DNA of 46,875 nt from an uncultured Pelagibacteraceae bacterium (GTDB lineage Bacteria > Pseudomonadota > Alphaproteobacteria > Pelagibacterales > Pelagibacteraceae): NCBI GenBank assembly GCA_902515185.1, contig CABXTN010000007.1, positions 1-46,875 on the forward strand, read 5' to 3'. Shown piece by piece: positions 1-9,111 of the stretch; the stretch's first letter is position 1; every line of letters starts with the position of its first letter. The notes under the pieces are model-generated. The model worked only from the letters and a program-made list of their open reading frames with translations, had not been told where the DNA came from and did not search any database. A program made the position numbers and the translations under genes.

Positions 1-533
1 TGGTCTTTATAAGACTTTCTAGTCAAGAATTTTGGAGAGTAAACACCGCCAGAAATATAGTTAAATAAATCTTTTTGCAACTCTCTTTCTTTTAGTCTTT
101 TTTCAAAAATTGGAGCCTCCAAATTATTGGACAGAAGAAATTTTTCGTATTTCAATCTAGAAAATTTATTATCCTCATCCATAAAATTCGAATTTGACCT
201 TATTTGTTTAGCTAGACTTTCCTCAGAAATTTTAATTTTAAATTCTTTTATTTCTTGTTCTAAAATTTTTTTTGATATTAATTCAGATAATAATTCCTCG
301 AGAATATTGTTATCTAAATTCTTCCTGATTGCATTATTATCTACTCTTAAACTGTTTATATGCTTAATGAAATCTTGCGTTGAAATATTTATATTATTAA
401 TTTTTGCTAATGAATTTGTGTTGCCACTGTTAAAGACTCCACCCATGCCCCAAAATACAAATGGTATAACAACAATAAACAATAATATTTTCGCATATAT
501 CGTTTTTGAAAAGTTTCTAATATTATTAAGCAT
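1..533 (-). CDS. ppiD: PpiD-like peptidyl-prolyl isomerase, 3' end cut by window edge
   Basis: The minus strand is open from an ATG at 533 to the left edge, giving about 177 residues of an N-terminal portion. It begins MLNNIRNFSKTIYAKILLF, has one membrane anchor at about residues 13-35 ending in a WGMGGVF motif, and continues into a periplasmic charged helical region containing a duplicated LLSELISKKILEQE-type pattern. This is the architecture of inner-membrane PpiD/SurA_N chaperones, which help outer-membrane and periplasmic proteins fold. The PPIase domain lies beyond the window. The gene diverges from tpiA, the usual alphaproteobacterial arrangement, in which trpE or trpG normally follows ppiD on the same strand. 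Seen: the translation and anchor. Inferred: the name PpiD rather than another SurA_N-family member. Confidence 0.82.
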   Translation of the reverse strand, partial: MLNNIRNFSKTIYAKILLFIVVIPFVFWGMGGVFNSGNTNSLAKINNINISTQDFIKHINSLRVDNNAIRKNLDNNILEELLSELISKKILEQEIKEFKIKISEESLAKQIRSNSNFMDEDNKFSRLKYEKFLLSNNLEAPIFEKRLKERELQKDLFNYISGGVYSPKFLTRKSYKD

Positions 534-590
534 AATAGTTTTTAATTTATTGAACTATAAATGACAAACCTATAGATTATATGCATCAAT

Positions 591-1334
591 ATGACAAACA
601 AAATAAAGTATTTCATAGCAAATTGGAAAATGTATGGTGACTTAAAATCCTTAAAAACTATCAATAAAGTAATTAAATTTTCTAAAACTTATAAAAAAAA
701 ATTCAAGATTATTTATTGTCCACCTTATACATTACTGTATTCACTTAAAAAATTACTTAAAAAAAGCACACTAGATCTAGGTGCCCAAAATATTCATGAG
801 AGTTTAGATTATGGCCCCAACACTGGTTTTATTAATGCCAAAATGATTAAAAATAGTGGAGCAAAATTTGTTATTTTAGGACATTCAGAAAATAGAGCTT
901 TAGGTGAAAGCGATATGAGAATTAACCAAAAAATAAAATCAGCCTACAAGAATAAATTAATAGTTATTTTTTGTATTGGTGAAAGCTTGTCTGAAAAAAG
1001 ACAAAAAAAAACCAAAATAGTTTTAAAAAGACAAATAAAAAATGGTCTAAAAAACTTAAGTAAAAAAACTAACATTATAATTGCTTATGAACCTGTTTGG
1101 TCAATAGGGACAGGAATGATATTGAGTAATTCTGAACTTTCTGAAAACATAAATTATATTAAGTCATTAATTTATAAAAAATTTAAAAATTATTCAATTT
1201 TATATGGTGGCTCAGTTAATCCAAAAAATATAAATCAGATAAATAAGATTAATTTGCTTGATGGTTATCTAATTGGTGGAGCATCACTAAATCCAAAAAA
1301 ACTTATTGATATAATAAAAAAAACCTTTAATTAA
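591..1334 (+). CDS. tpiA: Triosephosphate isomerase
   Basis: Interconverts glyceraldehyde-3-phosphate and dihydroxyacetone phosphate in cytosolic glycolysis/gluconeogenesis. The 247-residue length is normal for the family. Substrate-binding Asn11 and Lys13 (FIANWKM), the electrophilic His98 (ILGHSENR) and the catalytic Glu167 (AYEPVWSIGTG) are all visible. The phosphate-binding YGGSVNP and LIGGASL loops are intact near the C-terminus. The start ATG at 591 gives the expected N-terminus. secG begins 5 bases after the stop, and the gene diverges from ppiD across a 57-base gap. It heads the tpiA-secG-pyrG-kdsA-eno run. Confidence 0.97.
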   Translation: MTNKIKYFIANWKMYGDLKSLKTINKVIKFSKTYKKKFKIIYCPPYTLLYSLKKLLKKSTLDLGAQNIHESLDYGPNTGFINAKMIKNSGAKFVILGHSENRALGESDMRINQKIKSAYKNKLIVIFCIGESLSEKRQKKTKIVLKRQIKNGLKNLSKKTNIIIAYEPVWSIGTGMILSNSELSENINYIKSLIYKKFKNYSILYGGSVNPKNINQINKINLLDGYLIGGASLNPKKLIDIIKKTFN

Positions 1335-1339
1335 GCTTC

Positions 1340-1642
1340 ATGGAAAATATATTGTTAATAATAAATGTAATCTTAGCTATTATTTTAGTGATTTTAGTTT
1401 TATTTCAAAAATCTGAAGGTGGTGCCCTAGGAATCGGTGTATCCCAAGATAATTTTATGTTCGCAAGAACAGCGGGTGATTTTTTTACTAAAGCTACAGC
1501 AATAGTAGCTACATTGTTTATAATTTGTAGCTTAAGTTTAACAATAATTTCTAGGGGTGATTTAGTGTCAGAAACCTCAGTAATTGATAAGATTGATGAA
1601 AATTCAGAAGATACTCCATTAATCCCAGATAATAACAATTAA
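1340..1642 (+). CDS. secG: SecG preprotein translocase subunit
   Basis: Small inner-membrane partner of SecYE that stimulates protein export. The 100-residue product has two membrane segments, at about residues 4-22 and 52-71. They are separated by the conserved cytoplasmic loop with QKSEGGALGIG and the FMFARTAGDFFTKAT stretch typical of SecG. The acidic C-terminal tail is short. Placement between tpiA and pyrG is the standard alphaproteobacterial context. An antisense ORF at 1405-1638 is only a shadow of this gene. Confidence 0.95.
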   Translation: MENILLIINVILAIILVILVLFQKSEGGALGIGVSQDNFMFARTAGDFFTKATAIVATLFIICSLSLTIISRGDLVSETSVIDKIDENSEDTPLIPDNNN

Positions 1643-1682
1643 TCCTTTTCATTTTGTAATTTAGACGCTATAAGATACTTCC

Positions 1683-3308
1683 ATGGCGCGATATATTTTT
1701 GTCACTGGCGGCGTGGTTTCATCCTTAGGGAAAGGTTTATCTTCAGCATCTTTAGCTTATTTACTTCAGTCTAGAGGTTATAAGGTAAGATTAAGAAAAT
1801 TAGATCCTTACTTAAATGTTGATCCAGGCACAATGAGTCCTTTTCAACATGGCGAAGTTTTTGTTACAGACGATGGTGCGGAAACTGATCTAGATCTGGG
1901 TCATTATGAAAGATTTACAGGTATAGCGGCAAAACAATCTGACAATATAACAACTGGTAGAATTTACAGTGATATAATTACCAAAGAAAGGCAAGGTGGG
2001 TATCAAGGTAAGACCGTACAAGTCATTCCCCATGTAACAGACAGAATTAAAGATTTTATTAAAAAAGATATAAGCTCTGAAGATTTTGTTATTTGTGAAA
2101 TTGGAGGGACTGTAGGTGATATTGAAAGTTTGCCATTTTTAGAAGCTATAAGGCAATTTTCCAATGATTATGGAAAAAAAAATACATTATTTATTCATCT
2201 CACATTGGTTCCTTACATGAAAGCTTCTGATGAGATAAAAACTAAACCAACTCAACATTCTGTTAAAGAATTAAGAACAATAGGTATACAGCCGGATATA
2301 ATTATTTGTAGATCTGAACAGTCATTGCCACATGACCAAAGAAAAAAAATATCTTTATTTTGCAATGTTCCATATGAAAATGTTATTGAAACTGTGGATG
2401 TAAAAACTATTTATGAAGCTCCAATAAGTTTTAATAAAGAAAAATTAGATAAAATTGTTTTGAATTATTTTAAACTAAAATCAAAAAAAAATGTGGATTT
2501 GAGTCCTTGGAGAAAAATAACGAATACTGTTTTAAAAACAAAGCCCTCTGTTAATATTGGTATTATAGGTAAGTACGTCAATTTAAAAGATGCCTATAAA
2601 TCATTAGATGAAGCACTAGTACATGGCGGTATTGATAACAATGTTAAAGTTAATTTAACAAGAATTGAGGCTGATAGATTAAGCTCAAATGAAATAAAAA
2701 AAAATTTGAAAAATATTTCAGGTATTTTGATTCCTGGCGGTTTTGGCAAAAGAGGCACTGAGGGAAAAATTGATGCAATTGAATTTGCAAGAAACTTTAA
2801 GATACCCTTTTTAGGAATATGTTACGGTATGCAGATGGCTGTTATAGAGTTTGCGAGAAATGTATTAAAAATCAAAAAAGCAACTTCTAGTGAGTTCAGT
2901 AAGTCCGGTGAAAATATTATTGGTTTAATGAGTGAATGGAATAAAAGTGGAAAAATTTATAAGGGTTCAGTAAAAGAACTCGGTGGAACAATGCGTCTTG
3001 GTCTATATGAAGCAAAATTATTAGAAAACTCGTTAATTAGAAAAATATATAAATCCAAAATAATTAAAGAAAGACATCGTCATAGATATGAGGTAAATAT
3101 TGATTATAAAAGTAGATTTGAGAATAGAGGCCTAATTTTTTCAGGAATATCACCAGACAATAAATTACCAGAGGTAATTGAGCTTAAAAATCATCCCTGG
3201 TTTATAGGTGTTCAGTTTCACCCAGAATTTAAATCTAGACCTTTAAACCCACATCCTTTATTCTCATCATTTATCAAGGCTGTAAAAACCAAAAATGAAA
3301 AATATTAA
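1683..3308 (+). CDS. pyrG: CTP synthase
   Basis: Makes CTP from UTP, ATP and glutamine. The 541 residues match the family. The N-terminal synthetase domain begins [18 protein letters not shown] with the P-loop-like lysine, followed by the [20 protein letters not shown] and GHYERF motifs. The C-terminal class I glutamine amidotransferase domain has its nucleophile at Cys380 (GICYGMQ) and the His/Glu pair in VQFHPEF near residue 515. GICYGMQ replaces the commoner GICLGMQ, a mild change. The 3' end overlaps kdsA by 14 bases, implying translational coupling. Confidence 0.98.
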   Translation: MARYIFVTGGVVSSLGKGLSSASLAYLLQSRGYKVRLRKLDPYLNVDPGTMSPFQHGEVFVTDDGAETDLDLGHYERFTGIAAKQSDNITTGRIYSDIITKERQGGYQGKTVQVIPHVTDRIKDFIKKDISSEDFVICEIGGTVGDIESLPFLEAIRQFSNDYGKKNTLFIHLTLVPYMKASDEIKTKPTQHSVKELRTIGIQPDIIICRSEQSLPHDQRKKISLFCNVPYENVIETVDVKTIYEAPISFNKEKLDKIVLNYFKLKSKKNVDLSPWRKITNTVLKTKPSVNIGIIGKYVNLKDAYKSLDEALVHGGIDNNVKVNLTRIEADRLSSNEIKKNLKNISGILIPGGFGKRGTEGKIDAIEFARNFKIPFLGICYGMQMAVIEFARNVLKIKKATSSEFSKSGENIIGLMSEWNKSGKIYKGSVKELGGTMRLGLYEAKLLENSLIRKIYKSKIIKERHRHRYEVNIDYKSRFENRGLIFSGISPDNKLPEVIELKNHPWFIGVQFHPEFKSRPLNPHPLFSSFIKAVKTKNEKY

Positions 3309-4119
3309 AGTAAAATGTAAAGATATTGAGATCTCAAACTCTAATAGGTTTTGTTTAATAGCTGGCCCTTGTCAGCTAGAAACAGAACAACATGCTATGG
3401 ATATGGCTGGTAAAATCCAAGAAATTGCAAAAAAATTCAATATTGGTTTTATTTACAAAACTTCTTTTGATAAAGCTAATAGAACCAGCATAAAAGGTAA
3501 AAGAGGAGCTGGACTCGAAAAATCTTTACCAGTTTTTGATAAAATAAAAAAAGAATTAAAACTACCTATCTTGACTGATATTCATAACGAAGAACAATGT
3601 TCTTTAGTTTCAAATCATGTAGATGTATTACAAATACCAGCTTTTTTATGTAGACAAACCGATTTATTAATTGCTGCTGCAAAAACTAATAAAATTATTA
3701 ACGTTAAAAAAGGACAATTTCTTGCACCTTGGGATATGGTTAATGTTACAAAAAAAATATCAGACTCTGGAAATAATAATATTTTAGTTACGGAGAGGGG
3801 AGCAAGCTTTGGTTATAACACTTTAGTATCTGACATGAGATCAATTCCTATAATGGCAAAAAATGGTTATCCTGTTATTTTTGATGCAACCCACTCAGTA
3901 CAACAACCTGGTGGCATGGGAGAAAAAAGTGGTGGACAAAGAGAATTTATTGAACATCTTTCGCGAGCTGCTATCGCAGTAGGAGTTGCTGGGATTTTTA
4001 TTGAAACTCACCAAGACCCAGACAATGCACCATCTGATGGTCCCAATATGATTCATCTGAACAATTTAGAAAAATTAATTAATCAACTTTTTGAAATTGA
4101 TAGTTTAATTAAAAAATAA
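3295..4119 (+). CDS. kdsA: KDO-8-phosphate synthase
   Basis: Condenses arabinose-5-phosphate with phosphoenolpyruvate to form KDO-8-phosphate, the first committed step to the inner-core sugar of lipopolysaccharide. The 274-residue TIM-barrel protein shows [10 protein letters not shown] near residue 22, [12 protein letters not shown] near residue 60, and the [11 protein letters not shown] and [16 protein letters not shown] motifs that define the KdsA/DAHP-synthase superfamily. It sits between pyrG (14-base overlap) and eno (TAATG overlap), as in many alphaproteobacteria, which supplies the enzyme's PEP context. Its presence, with lpxB and lpxI at the right end, implies a conventional LPS. Confidence 0.97.
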   Translation: MKNIKVKCKDIEISNSNRFCLIAGPCQLETEQHAMDMAGKIQEIAKKFNIGFIYKTSFDKANRTSIKGKRGAGLEKSLPVFDKIKKELKLPILTDIHNEEQCSLVSNHVDVLQIPAFLCRQTDLLIAAAKTNKIINVKKGQFLAPWDMVNVTKKISDSGNNNILVTERGASFGYNTLVSDMRSIPIMAKNGYPVIFDATHSVQQPGGMGEKSGGQREFIEHLSRAAIAVGVAGIFIETHQDPDNAPSDGPNMIHLNNLEKLINQLFEIDSLIKK

Positions 4120-5375
4120 TGACTAAGATTTCGCGTATTGTAGCTAGACAAATTTTTGATAGCAGGGGTAATCCCACAATAGAAGCTGAGGTATTTTCTG
4201 GTAAAGTTAGTGCCTCTGCTATTTGTCCTTCAGGTGCATCGACAGGTACTTATGAAGCTTTTGAGAAAAGGGATAAATCAAATAAAAAATATTTAGGTAA
4301 GAGTGTATTTAAAGCTATAGATTTAATAAATAAAAAAATTTCGAAAAAACTTCAAGGACAAAACATTCATAATCAAGAAAGAATTGATAGCATTATGATA
4401 AATCTAGATGGAACAAAACAAAAAATAAAGTTAGGAGCAAATGCAATTTTAGCAGTTTCAATGGCAAGTAAAAAATTATCTGCAAAACTAAAAAGAAAAC
4501 CTCTCTATAAATGTTTTTTAATAAAAAATAATTTTAAATTACCTTACCCATTAATGAACATAATCAACGGAGGTGCTCATTCAAATAATGGTTTAAGAAT
4601 TCAAGAATTTATGATCAGGCCAGATGGTGCCAAAAGCTTCTCTGAAGCTGTCAGAATGTGCTTTTTGGTAATCCAAAATTTAAAAAAAATTATTAATAGC
4701 AAAGGGTTATCCACATCTGTCGGTGACGAGGGTGGTTTTGCACCAATGATAAATAAAAATGAAGATGCATTAGATTTAATAGTTAAAGCTATTAGAAAAT
4801 CAGGTTTTATAAATGGAAAACATATATCTATATGTTTAGACGTTGCGGCAAATGAACTTTATAATAAAGGAAAGTACTCAATCCATTCAACAAAATTTAT
4901 TACAGTAAATGAGTCGATAAAAAAATATATAAAAATAATTAAAAAATATAAAATAAAATCTATTGAAGACCCTTTCTTTGAAAACGATTGGTCGGCTTGG
5001 AGCAAACTAACAAAAGCTGTTTCTAATACTCAAGTAGTTGGTGACGATCTATATGTAACTAATTTAGAAAGGTTAAAAATAGGCTTTTTAAACAATTCAT
5101 CTAATTCAATTCTCATAAAATTAAATCAAATAGGTACTGTCACTGAAACCATTGAGGTTATAAAGTTTGCTCAATTAATAGGCTATAAAACAATTATTTC
5201 TCATAGATCTGGTGATAGCGAAGATACTTTTATTGCTGATTTAGCTGTCGGAACTAATTCAAATCAAATAAAAACCGGTTCTTTAGCAAGATCAGAAAGA
5301 GTATCTAAATATAACCAACTAATACGTATTGAAGAAAATATAGGAAAAAAGGCAAAAATGAATAATAATCATTAA
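4119..5375 (+). CDS. eno: Enolase
   Basis: Converts 2-phosphoglycerate to phosphoenolpyruvate. The 418-residue protein has the N-terminal DSRGNPTIEAEV and PSGASTGTYEA motifs, a GDEGGFAP segment with a metal/catalytic carboxylate, a SIEDPF motif, and the closing ISHRSGDSEDTFIADLAVG signature. It is slightly shorter than the ~425-430 residues of most bacterial enolases, without loss of a recognisable motif. The start shares an A with the kdsA stop (TAATG), and the stop overlaps the ftsB-like start in the same way. Confidence 0.97.
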   Translation: MTKISRIVARQIFDSRGNPTIEAEVFSGKVSASAICPSGASTGTYEAFEKRDKSNKKYLGKSVFKAIDLINKKISKKLQGQNIHNQERIDSIMINLDGTKQKIKLGANAILAVSMASKKLSAKLKRKPLYKCFLIKNNFKLPYPLMNIINGGAHSNNGLRIQEFMIRPDGAKSFSEAVRMCFLVIQNLKKIINSKGLSTSVGDEGGFAPMINKNEDALDLIVKAIRKSGFINGKHISICLDVAANELYNKGKYSIHSTKFITVNESIKKYIKIIKKYKIKSIEDPFFENDWSAWSKLTKAVSNTQVVGDDLYVTNLERLKIGFLNNSSNSILIKLNQIGTVTETIEVIKFAQLIGYKTIISHRSGDSEDTFIADLAVGTNSNQIKTGSLARSERVSKYNQLIRIEENIGKKAKMNNNH

Positions 5376-5677
5376 TGCTTTCAAAATTTAAAAAAAACTA
5401 CTTTGCCATTATCTCGATTTTTCTAATACTATATTTTTTAGTTAATTTATTTGGCGGTCAAAGAGGCTTATTTTCATACTTTGAAAAAAAAGATATTTTA
5501 AAAAAACTTAAATCAGAAGAAGATTACAAAATATCTCGAATAAATAATCTTGAAAATCAAAACTCACTTTTAACAGAAAATGTTGATAAAGATTTAGTCG
5601 ATATACTAATAAGAGATAAATTAATGCTTGGTAAAAACGGTGAGAGTACCTATATAATAGTTAATAATGACAATTAG
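5375..5677 (+). CDS. ftsB: FtsB/DivIC-type septum formation protein
   Basis: A 100-residue bitopic protein with a short cytoplasmic N-terminus, one membrane span at about residues 9-27, then a charged helical stretch (about residues 36-75) suited to a coiled coil. This is the layout of FtsB/DivIC, which bridges FtsL and FtsQ at the division septum. Sequence identity is weak to the eye, so the call leans on topology and on its position directly after eno, where alphaproteobacteria keep this gene. Normally pdhA follows; here lipA follows with an 11-base overlap. Confidence 0.8.
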   Translation: MLSKFKKNYFAIISIFLILYFLVNLFGGQRGLFSYFEKKDILKKLKSEEDYKISRINNLENQNSLLTENVDKDLVDILIRDKLMLGKNGESTYIIVNNDN

Positions 5678-6602
5678 ACACCCTGAAAAAATAAACAAAC
5701 CCATTAGTCCAATTAAAAAAAAGCCTCAGTGGATAAGATCTAAACTTTTAAATTCTAGAGAATTTTTCATAACAAAAAGTGTAATTAATAAATCTAATCT
5801 GACAACTGTTTGCCAGGAAGCAAATTGCCCAAATATAACAGAATGTTGGAGTAAGAGACATGCCACATTTATGATTATGGGCGATACTTGTACACGTGCA
5901 TGTGGTTTTTGTGACGTTAAAACTGGAAAACCTGATATGCTAGATCCACTAGAACCTTATAAAATATCTCAGGCAACAAAAAAACTTAATTTAAAACATG
6001 TGGTAATTACATCAGTAGATAGAGACGATCTACCAGACGGAGGTTCAAATCATTTTTTCGAAGTTATCAAAATTACAAAAAAAAATAACCCTAATACTTC
6101 AATTGAGGTTTTGACGCCTGATTTTTTAAGAAAAGGTGATGCTTATAAAAAAGTTTTAGAAGCAAATCCAGATGTTTTTAATCACAATATAGAGACTGTC
6201 CCAAGTCTTTATAGACAAGTTAGGCCTGGCGCAAGATATTTTGGATCACTGGAACTTTTAAAAAAAGCAAAAGAAGTTAACAAAAATATCTTTACAAAGT
6301 CAGGGTTAATGGTTGGATTGGGTGAGACAAAAAATGAAATTCTACAAGTAATGGATGACCTCATATCAGCCAATGTTGACTTTATAACTATAGGACAATA
6401 CTTGCAGCCTTCATCAAAGCATTACCCTTTAAACAGATATTATCATCCAGATGAATTTAAAGAACTAGAATTAAACGCAAAGTCTAAAGGCTTCTTATTA
6501 GTTTCTTCATCACCAATGACTAGATCTTCATATCATGCAGATGATGATTTTAAAAAACTACAAAGTAATAGACTTAAAATCAATGCCCAAAGCTTCAGTT
6601 AA
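5667..6602 (+). CDS. lipA: Lipoyl synthase
   Basis: Radical SAM enzyme that inserts two sulfurs into octanoyl groups on lipoyl domains. The 311 residues carry both clusters: the auxiliary site Cys49/Cys54/Cys60 ([15 protein letters not shown]) and the SAM site Cys75/Cys79/Cys82 (CTRACGFC). The conserved C-terminal RSSYHADD supplies the serine that ligates the auxiliary cluster. The gene overlaps ftsB by 11 bases and the next gene by about 20. Its substrates would be lipoyl domains of 2-oxoacid dehydrogenases and GcvH, but no dehydrogenase genes accompany it here. Confidence 0.97.
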   Translation: MTIRHPEKINKPISPIKKKPQWIRSKLLNSREFFITKSVINKSNLTTVCQEANCPNITECWSKRHATFMIMGDTCTRACGFCDVKTGKPDMLDPLEPYKISQATKKLNLKHVVITSVDRDDLPDGGSNHFFEVIKITKKNNPNTSIEVLTPDFLRKGDAYKKVLEANPDVFNHNIETVPSLYRQVRPGARYFGSLELLKKAKEVNKNIFTKSGLMVGLGETKNEILQVMDDLISANVDFITIGQYLQPSSKHYPLNRYYHPDEFKELELNAKSKGFLLVSSSPMTRSSYHADDDFKKLQSNRLKINAQSFS

Positions 6603-7038
6603 AAGAATAATTAACTGTAAAAAAAAAGAACTAATAGATCTAGTTTTAGATATTGAACAATATCCAAAGTTTATACCTTATTGTATAGACTCTAAAGTTT
6701 ACCAAAGAGACGATAAAGAAAACGAAATAATGATAGTTGCTGATCTGACAATAGGGAAGGGACCTTTTAAAGATACTTATAAAAGTGATGTTAAGTACTA
6801 TAAAGATAAAGATTTAATTTATGTGACAAACATTGATGGTCCTTTAAAACATTTAGAAAATAAGTGGAACTTTAAAGAATTAGAAAATCAGACAGAGGTA
6901 TCATTTGATGTTGATTTTGAATTAAAAAATCGCTTTTTAAACATTATAATGACTAAATCTTTTCAATATGGTTTAAATAAAATTGCTGATGCTTTTGAGG
7001 AGCAGGCCAATAAAAATTTAAATAATATTAAGAATTAA
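6583..7038 (+). CDS. Coq10/RatA-type START-domain protein
   Basis: A 151-residue polyketide-cyclase/START-fold protein of the Coq10/RatA family, thought to carry ubiquinone or affect respiratory chain function. The pattern [31 protein letters not shown] is diagnostic, as is the C-terminal amphipathic helix ending in DAFEEQA. I chose the ATG at 6583 because MPKASVKRI matches the family N-terminus. An upstream in-frame ATG at 6535 would add 16 residues that sit wholly inside lipA. The lipA-coq10-cinA order is conserved in alphaproteobacteria. The 3' end overlaps the convergent pncC gene by 21 bases. Confidence 0.88.
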   Translation: MPKASVKRIINCKKKELIDLVLDIEQYPKFIPYCIDSKVYQRDDKENEIMIVADLTIGKGPFKDTYKSDVKYYKDKDLIYVTNIDGPLKHLENKWNFKELENQTEVSFDVDFELKNRFLNIIMTKSFQYGLNKIADAFEEQANKNLNNIKN

Positions 7039-7485
7039 TTCTATAGCTTTTTTAACAGTAGCCTTTTGAATTGAAATTCTATTTTTATTTTTAAAAAAGA
7101 ATTTATTAATCTTAATTTTATTACCTTTTTTAATACCAATATATACAAGACCAACAGGTTTTTCTTTAGTCCCACCTTTTGGACCTGCGATACCAGTAAT
7201 AGATATACAAATATCTGCTTTACTTATTTTTTTAAGATTATTAACCATTGATAAGCAACATTGCATACTAACAGCGCCGTGTTTTTCAATAATTTTTTTA
7301 GGTACTTTGAGTAATTTAATTTTAGCCTGATTAGAGTAGGTCACTAAACCTACGTTAAATATTTTAGAAGATCCACCGACCGATGTTATTGATGATGAAA
7401 GCATTCCACCTGTACAGGACTCAGCGCAAGCAACTTTAATTTTATTTTTAATTAATTTATAAACTAATTTTTTTATTTGAATCAT
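7018..7485 (-). CDS. pncC: CinA C-terminal domain protein, nicotinamide-nucleotide amidase
   Basis: A 155-residue stand-alone CinA C-terminal domain; this family deamidates nicotinamide mononucleotide to nicotinate mononucleotide for NAD recycling. ACAESCTGGMLSSSITSVGGSSK and GLVTYSNQAK near the N-terminus and SITGIAGPKGGTKEKPVGLVYIG at about residues 95-117 are the family hallmarks. The N-terminal CinA/MoaB-like domain is absent, as in most alphaproteobacteria. It is the last gene of ispDF-pgpA-pncC, overlaps pgpA by 4 bases, and converges on the coq10-like gene with overlapping stop regions. Confidence 0.93.
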   Translation of the reverse strand: MIQIKKLVYKLIKNKIKVACAESCTGGMLSSSITSVGGSSKIFNVGLVTYSNQAKIKLLKVPKKIIEKHGAVSMQCCLSMVNNLKKISKADICISITGIAGPKGGTKEKPVGLVYIGIKKGNKIKINKFFFKNKNRISIQKATVKKAIELILNII

Positions 7486-7988
7486 AGAGAAAAATAACTT
7501 TTTATAACCATTGAAATTATTAAAACAAGCACAACATAGAGACCAGCTATTACATCGTCCATTACAACTCCAAATGAATTTTTAAAATTTTTATCAAAAT
7601 AACTAACTGGAAATGGTTTTTTTATATCAAACAATCTAAATAATATAAAAATTACAAAATAAATATATATCGACTCATTAAAAGTTTTATCAGTGCCATG
7701 TGCAATTTCATAAAGATATATTGGTATTGATTGACCAATAAATTCATCAATAACAACCTCTTTAGGGTCTTTGTTGTCCTTATCTTTAATATATAAATTA
7801 ACTGCTATAAATGAATAAATAAAAACCAATCCCAGTATAAATAAAAAAAAGCTTTTAGATAAATCAAAATAATGGAAATAAATAAAAAGAAACACAACTG
7901 TCACAAAAGAGCTAACTGTGCCTGGTATCTTTTTAATATAACCAATACCAAACATTGTAACAAAATAATTGTTTAAATAATTAATCAT
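7482..7988 (-). CDS. pgpA: Phosphatidylglycerophosphatase A
   Basis: Removes the phosphate from phosphatidylglycerophosphate, the last step to phosphatidylglycerol at the inner membrane. The ~168-residue product has the family features: GIGYIKKIPGTVSS near the N-terminus, acidic EVVIDEFIGQ in the middle, FILFRLFDIKKPFPV, and the closing GVVMDDVIAGLYV. Several membrane segments separate these. The ATG at 7988 is preferred because it overlaps the ispDF stop by 8 bases (ATGATTAA). An in-frame ATG at 8006 would add six residues inside ispDF. Confidence 0.93.
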   Translation of the reverse strand: MINYLNNYFVTMFGIGYIKKIPGTVSSFVTVVFLFIYFHYFDLSKSFFLFILGLVFIYSFIAVNLYIKDKDNKDPKEVVIDEFIGQSIPIYLYEIAHGTDKTFNESIYIYFVIFILFRLFDIKKPFPVSYFDKNFKNSFGVVMDDVIAGLYVVLVLIISMVIKSYFSL

Positions 7989-9087
7989 ATTTATTAACTG
8001 ATGCAATCACTTCACAAGCAATAGCTTTTTCTTTTCCAATAACACCAAGTTTTTCAGCAGTCTTACCTTTAATATTAATTTGATTTTTTGATAAATTGCA
8101 AAGTTTAGAAATTATATTAATCATTTTATTTTTATATTTGCTAATTTTTGGAGTTTGGGTGATTATATTTATATCTAAATTATTAATTGAATAATTGCTG
8201 TTATTAACTTCATCAATTACTTTTTTTAATAATATAGTTGATCTAATATTTTTAAATTTCTTACTTTTATCAGAAAATTTTTGGCCAATATCTCCTTTGC
8301 CACAAGCTCCTAAAATTGCATCGGTAATTGCGTGCAAAACTGGATCACCATCTGAATGACCCAAAGTACCTAATTTTGCTTTTATTCTCAACCCTCCTAG
8401 ATATAATTTTTTATTTGGGACCAATCTGTGGACGTCAAAACCAATTCCAAATTTTACATTATTTTTTTCTATATCATTACTATAAGTTATTTTATTATTT
8501 GAGTTTTCACCTTTAATAAATTTTACTTTAAAATTTCTTTCAATAAACATCGTGGCTTCATCAGTTACTTTCCTTTTGTTGTTTTTGGATAGTTCATAAA
8601 CATCCTTTAATTTAAATGCTTGAGGTGTTTGAGTATTTAAAACTTTTTCTCTAATTAAATTATAAACGTTACCTTTAGATTTGTATTTTACAGAGTCTGT
8701 TGAATTAGTATAAGGAATTACTGCACTGTCTTTTTTGAGATTTCTAACTAAATTTTTTAATAAGTTAAGAGAGAAATTAGGTCTTGCTGCGTCGTGAATT
8801 AAAATGTTTTTTGCATTAAGCTTTTTAGCATATTTAATTCCTAAAAATGAAGAATCACTTCTTTCCTTACCACCATTAACTATTTTGACATTATTCCCAT
8901 ATTTTTTAATATTTATATTTTTATTACGAATTACCAATATTATCTTTTTGAATAATTTTGATTCTATGGCTTTATCAATAGAGTGTTCATAAAGAGGTTT
9001 ATTTTTATATGAAATATATTGCTTATGTTTTGGGCCTTTAAACCTTTTGCTTTGTCCAGCGGCTAGTAATATAAAACAGTTATTCAT
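7981..9087 (-). CDS. ispDF: Bifunctional IspD-IspF of the MEP isoprenoid pathway
   Basis: A 368-residue fusion of two MEP-pathway enzymes. Residues 1 to ~208 form the IspD cytidylyltransferase domain, with LAAGQSKRFKGPKHKQY at 8-24, HDAARP near 98 and the NTQTPQAF segment. Residues ~213-368 form the IspF 2C-methyl-D-erythritol 2,4-cyclodiphosphate synthase domain, with metal ligands Asp218 and His220 (GFDVHRL) and His252 (DPVLHAITDA). TQTPKISKYKNKM follows near the C-terminus. The fusion is common in alphaproteobacteria. It is divergent from ntrY with only 24 bases between start codons. Confidence 0.97.
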   Translation of the reverse strand: MNNCFILLAAGQSKRFKGPKHKQYISYKNKPLYEHSIDKAIESKLFKKIILVIRNKNINIKKYGNNVKIVNGGKERSDSSFLGIKYAKKLNAKNILIHDAARPNFSLNLLKNLVRNLKKDSAVIPYTNSTDSVKYKSKGNVYNLIREKVLNTQTPQAFKLKDVYELSKNNKRKVTDEATMFIERNFKVKFIKGENSNNKITYSNDIEKNNVKFGIGFDVHRLVPNKKLYLGGLRIKAKLGTLGHSDGDPVLHAITDAILGACGKGDIGQKFSDKSKKFKNIRSTILLKKVIDEVNNSNYSINNLDINIITQTPKISKYKNKMINIISKLCNLSKNQINIKGKTAEKLGVIGKEKAIACEVIASVNKYD

Positions 9088-9111
9088 ATTTTAAATATAG
9101 CTTATTACATA

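Noticed and set aside
127-564. 145-residue plus-strand open frame at the left edge
   Set aside because: It is antisense to the ppiD N-terminus, whose minus-strand translation has a clear membrane anchor and family pattern.
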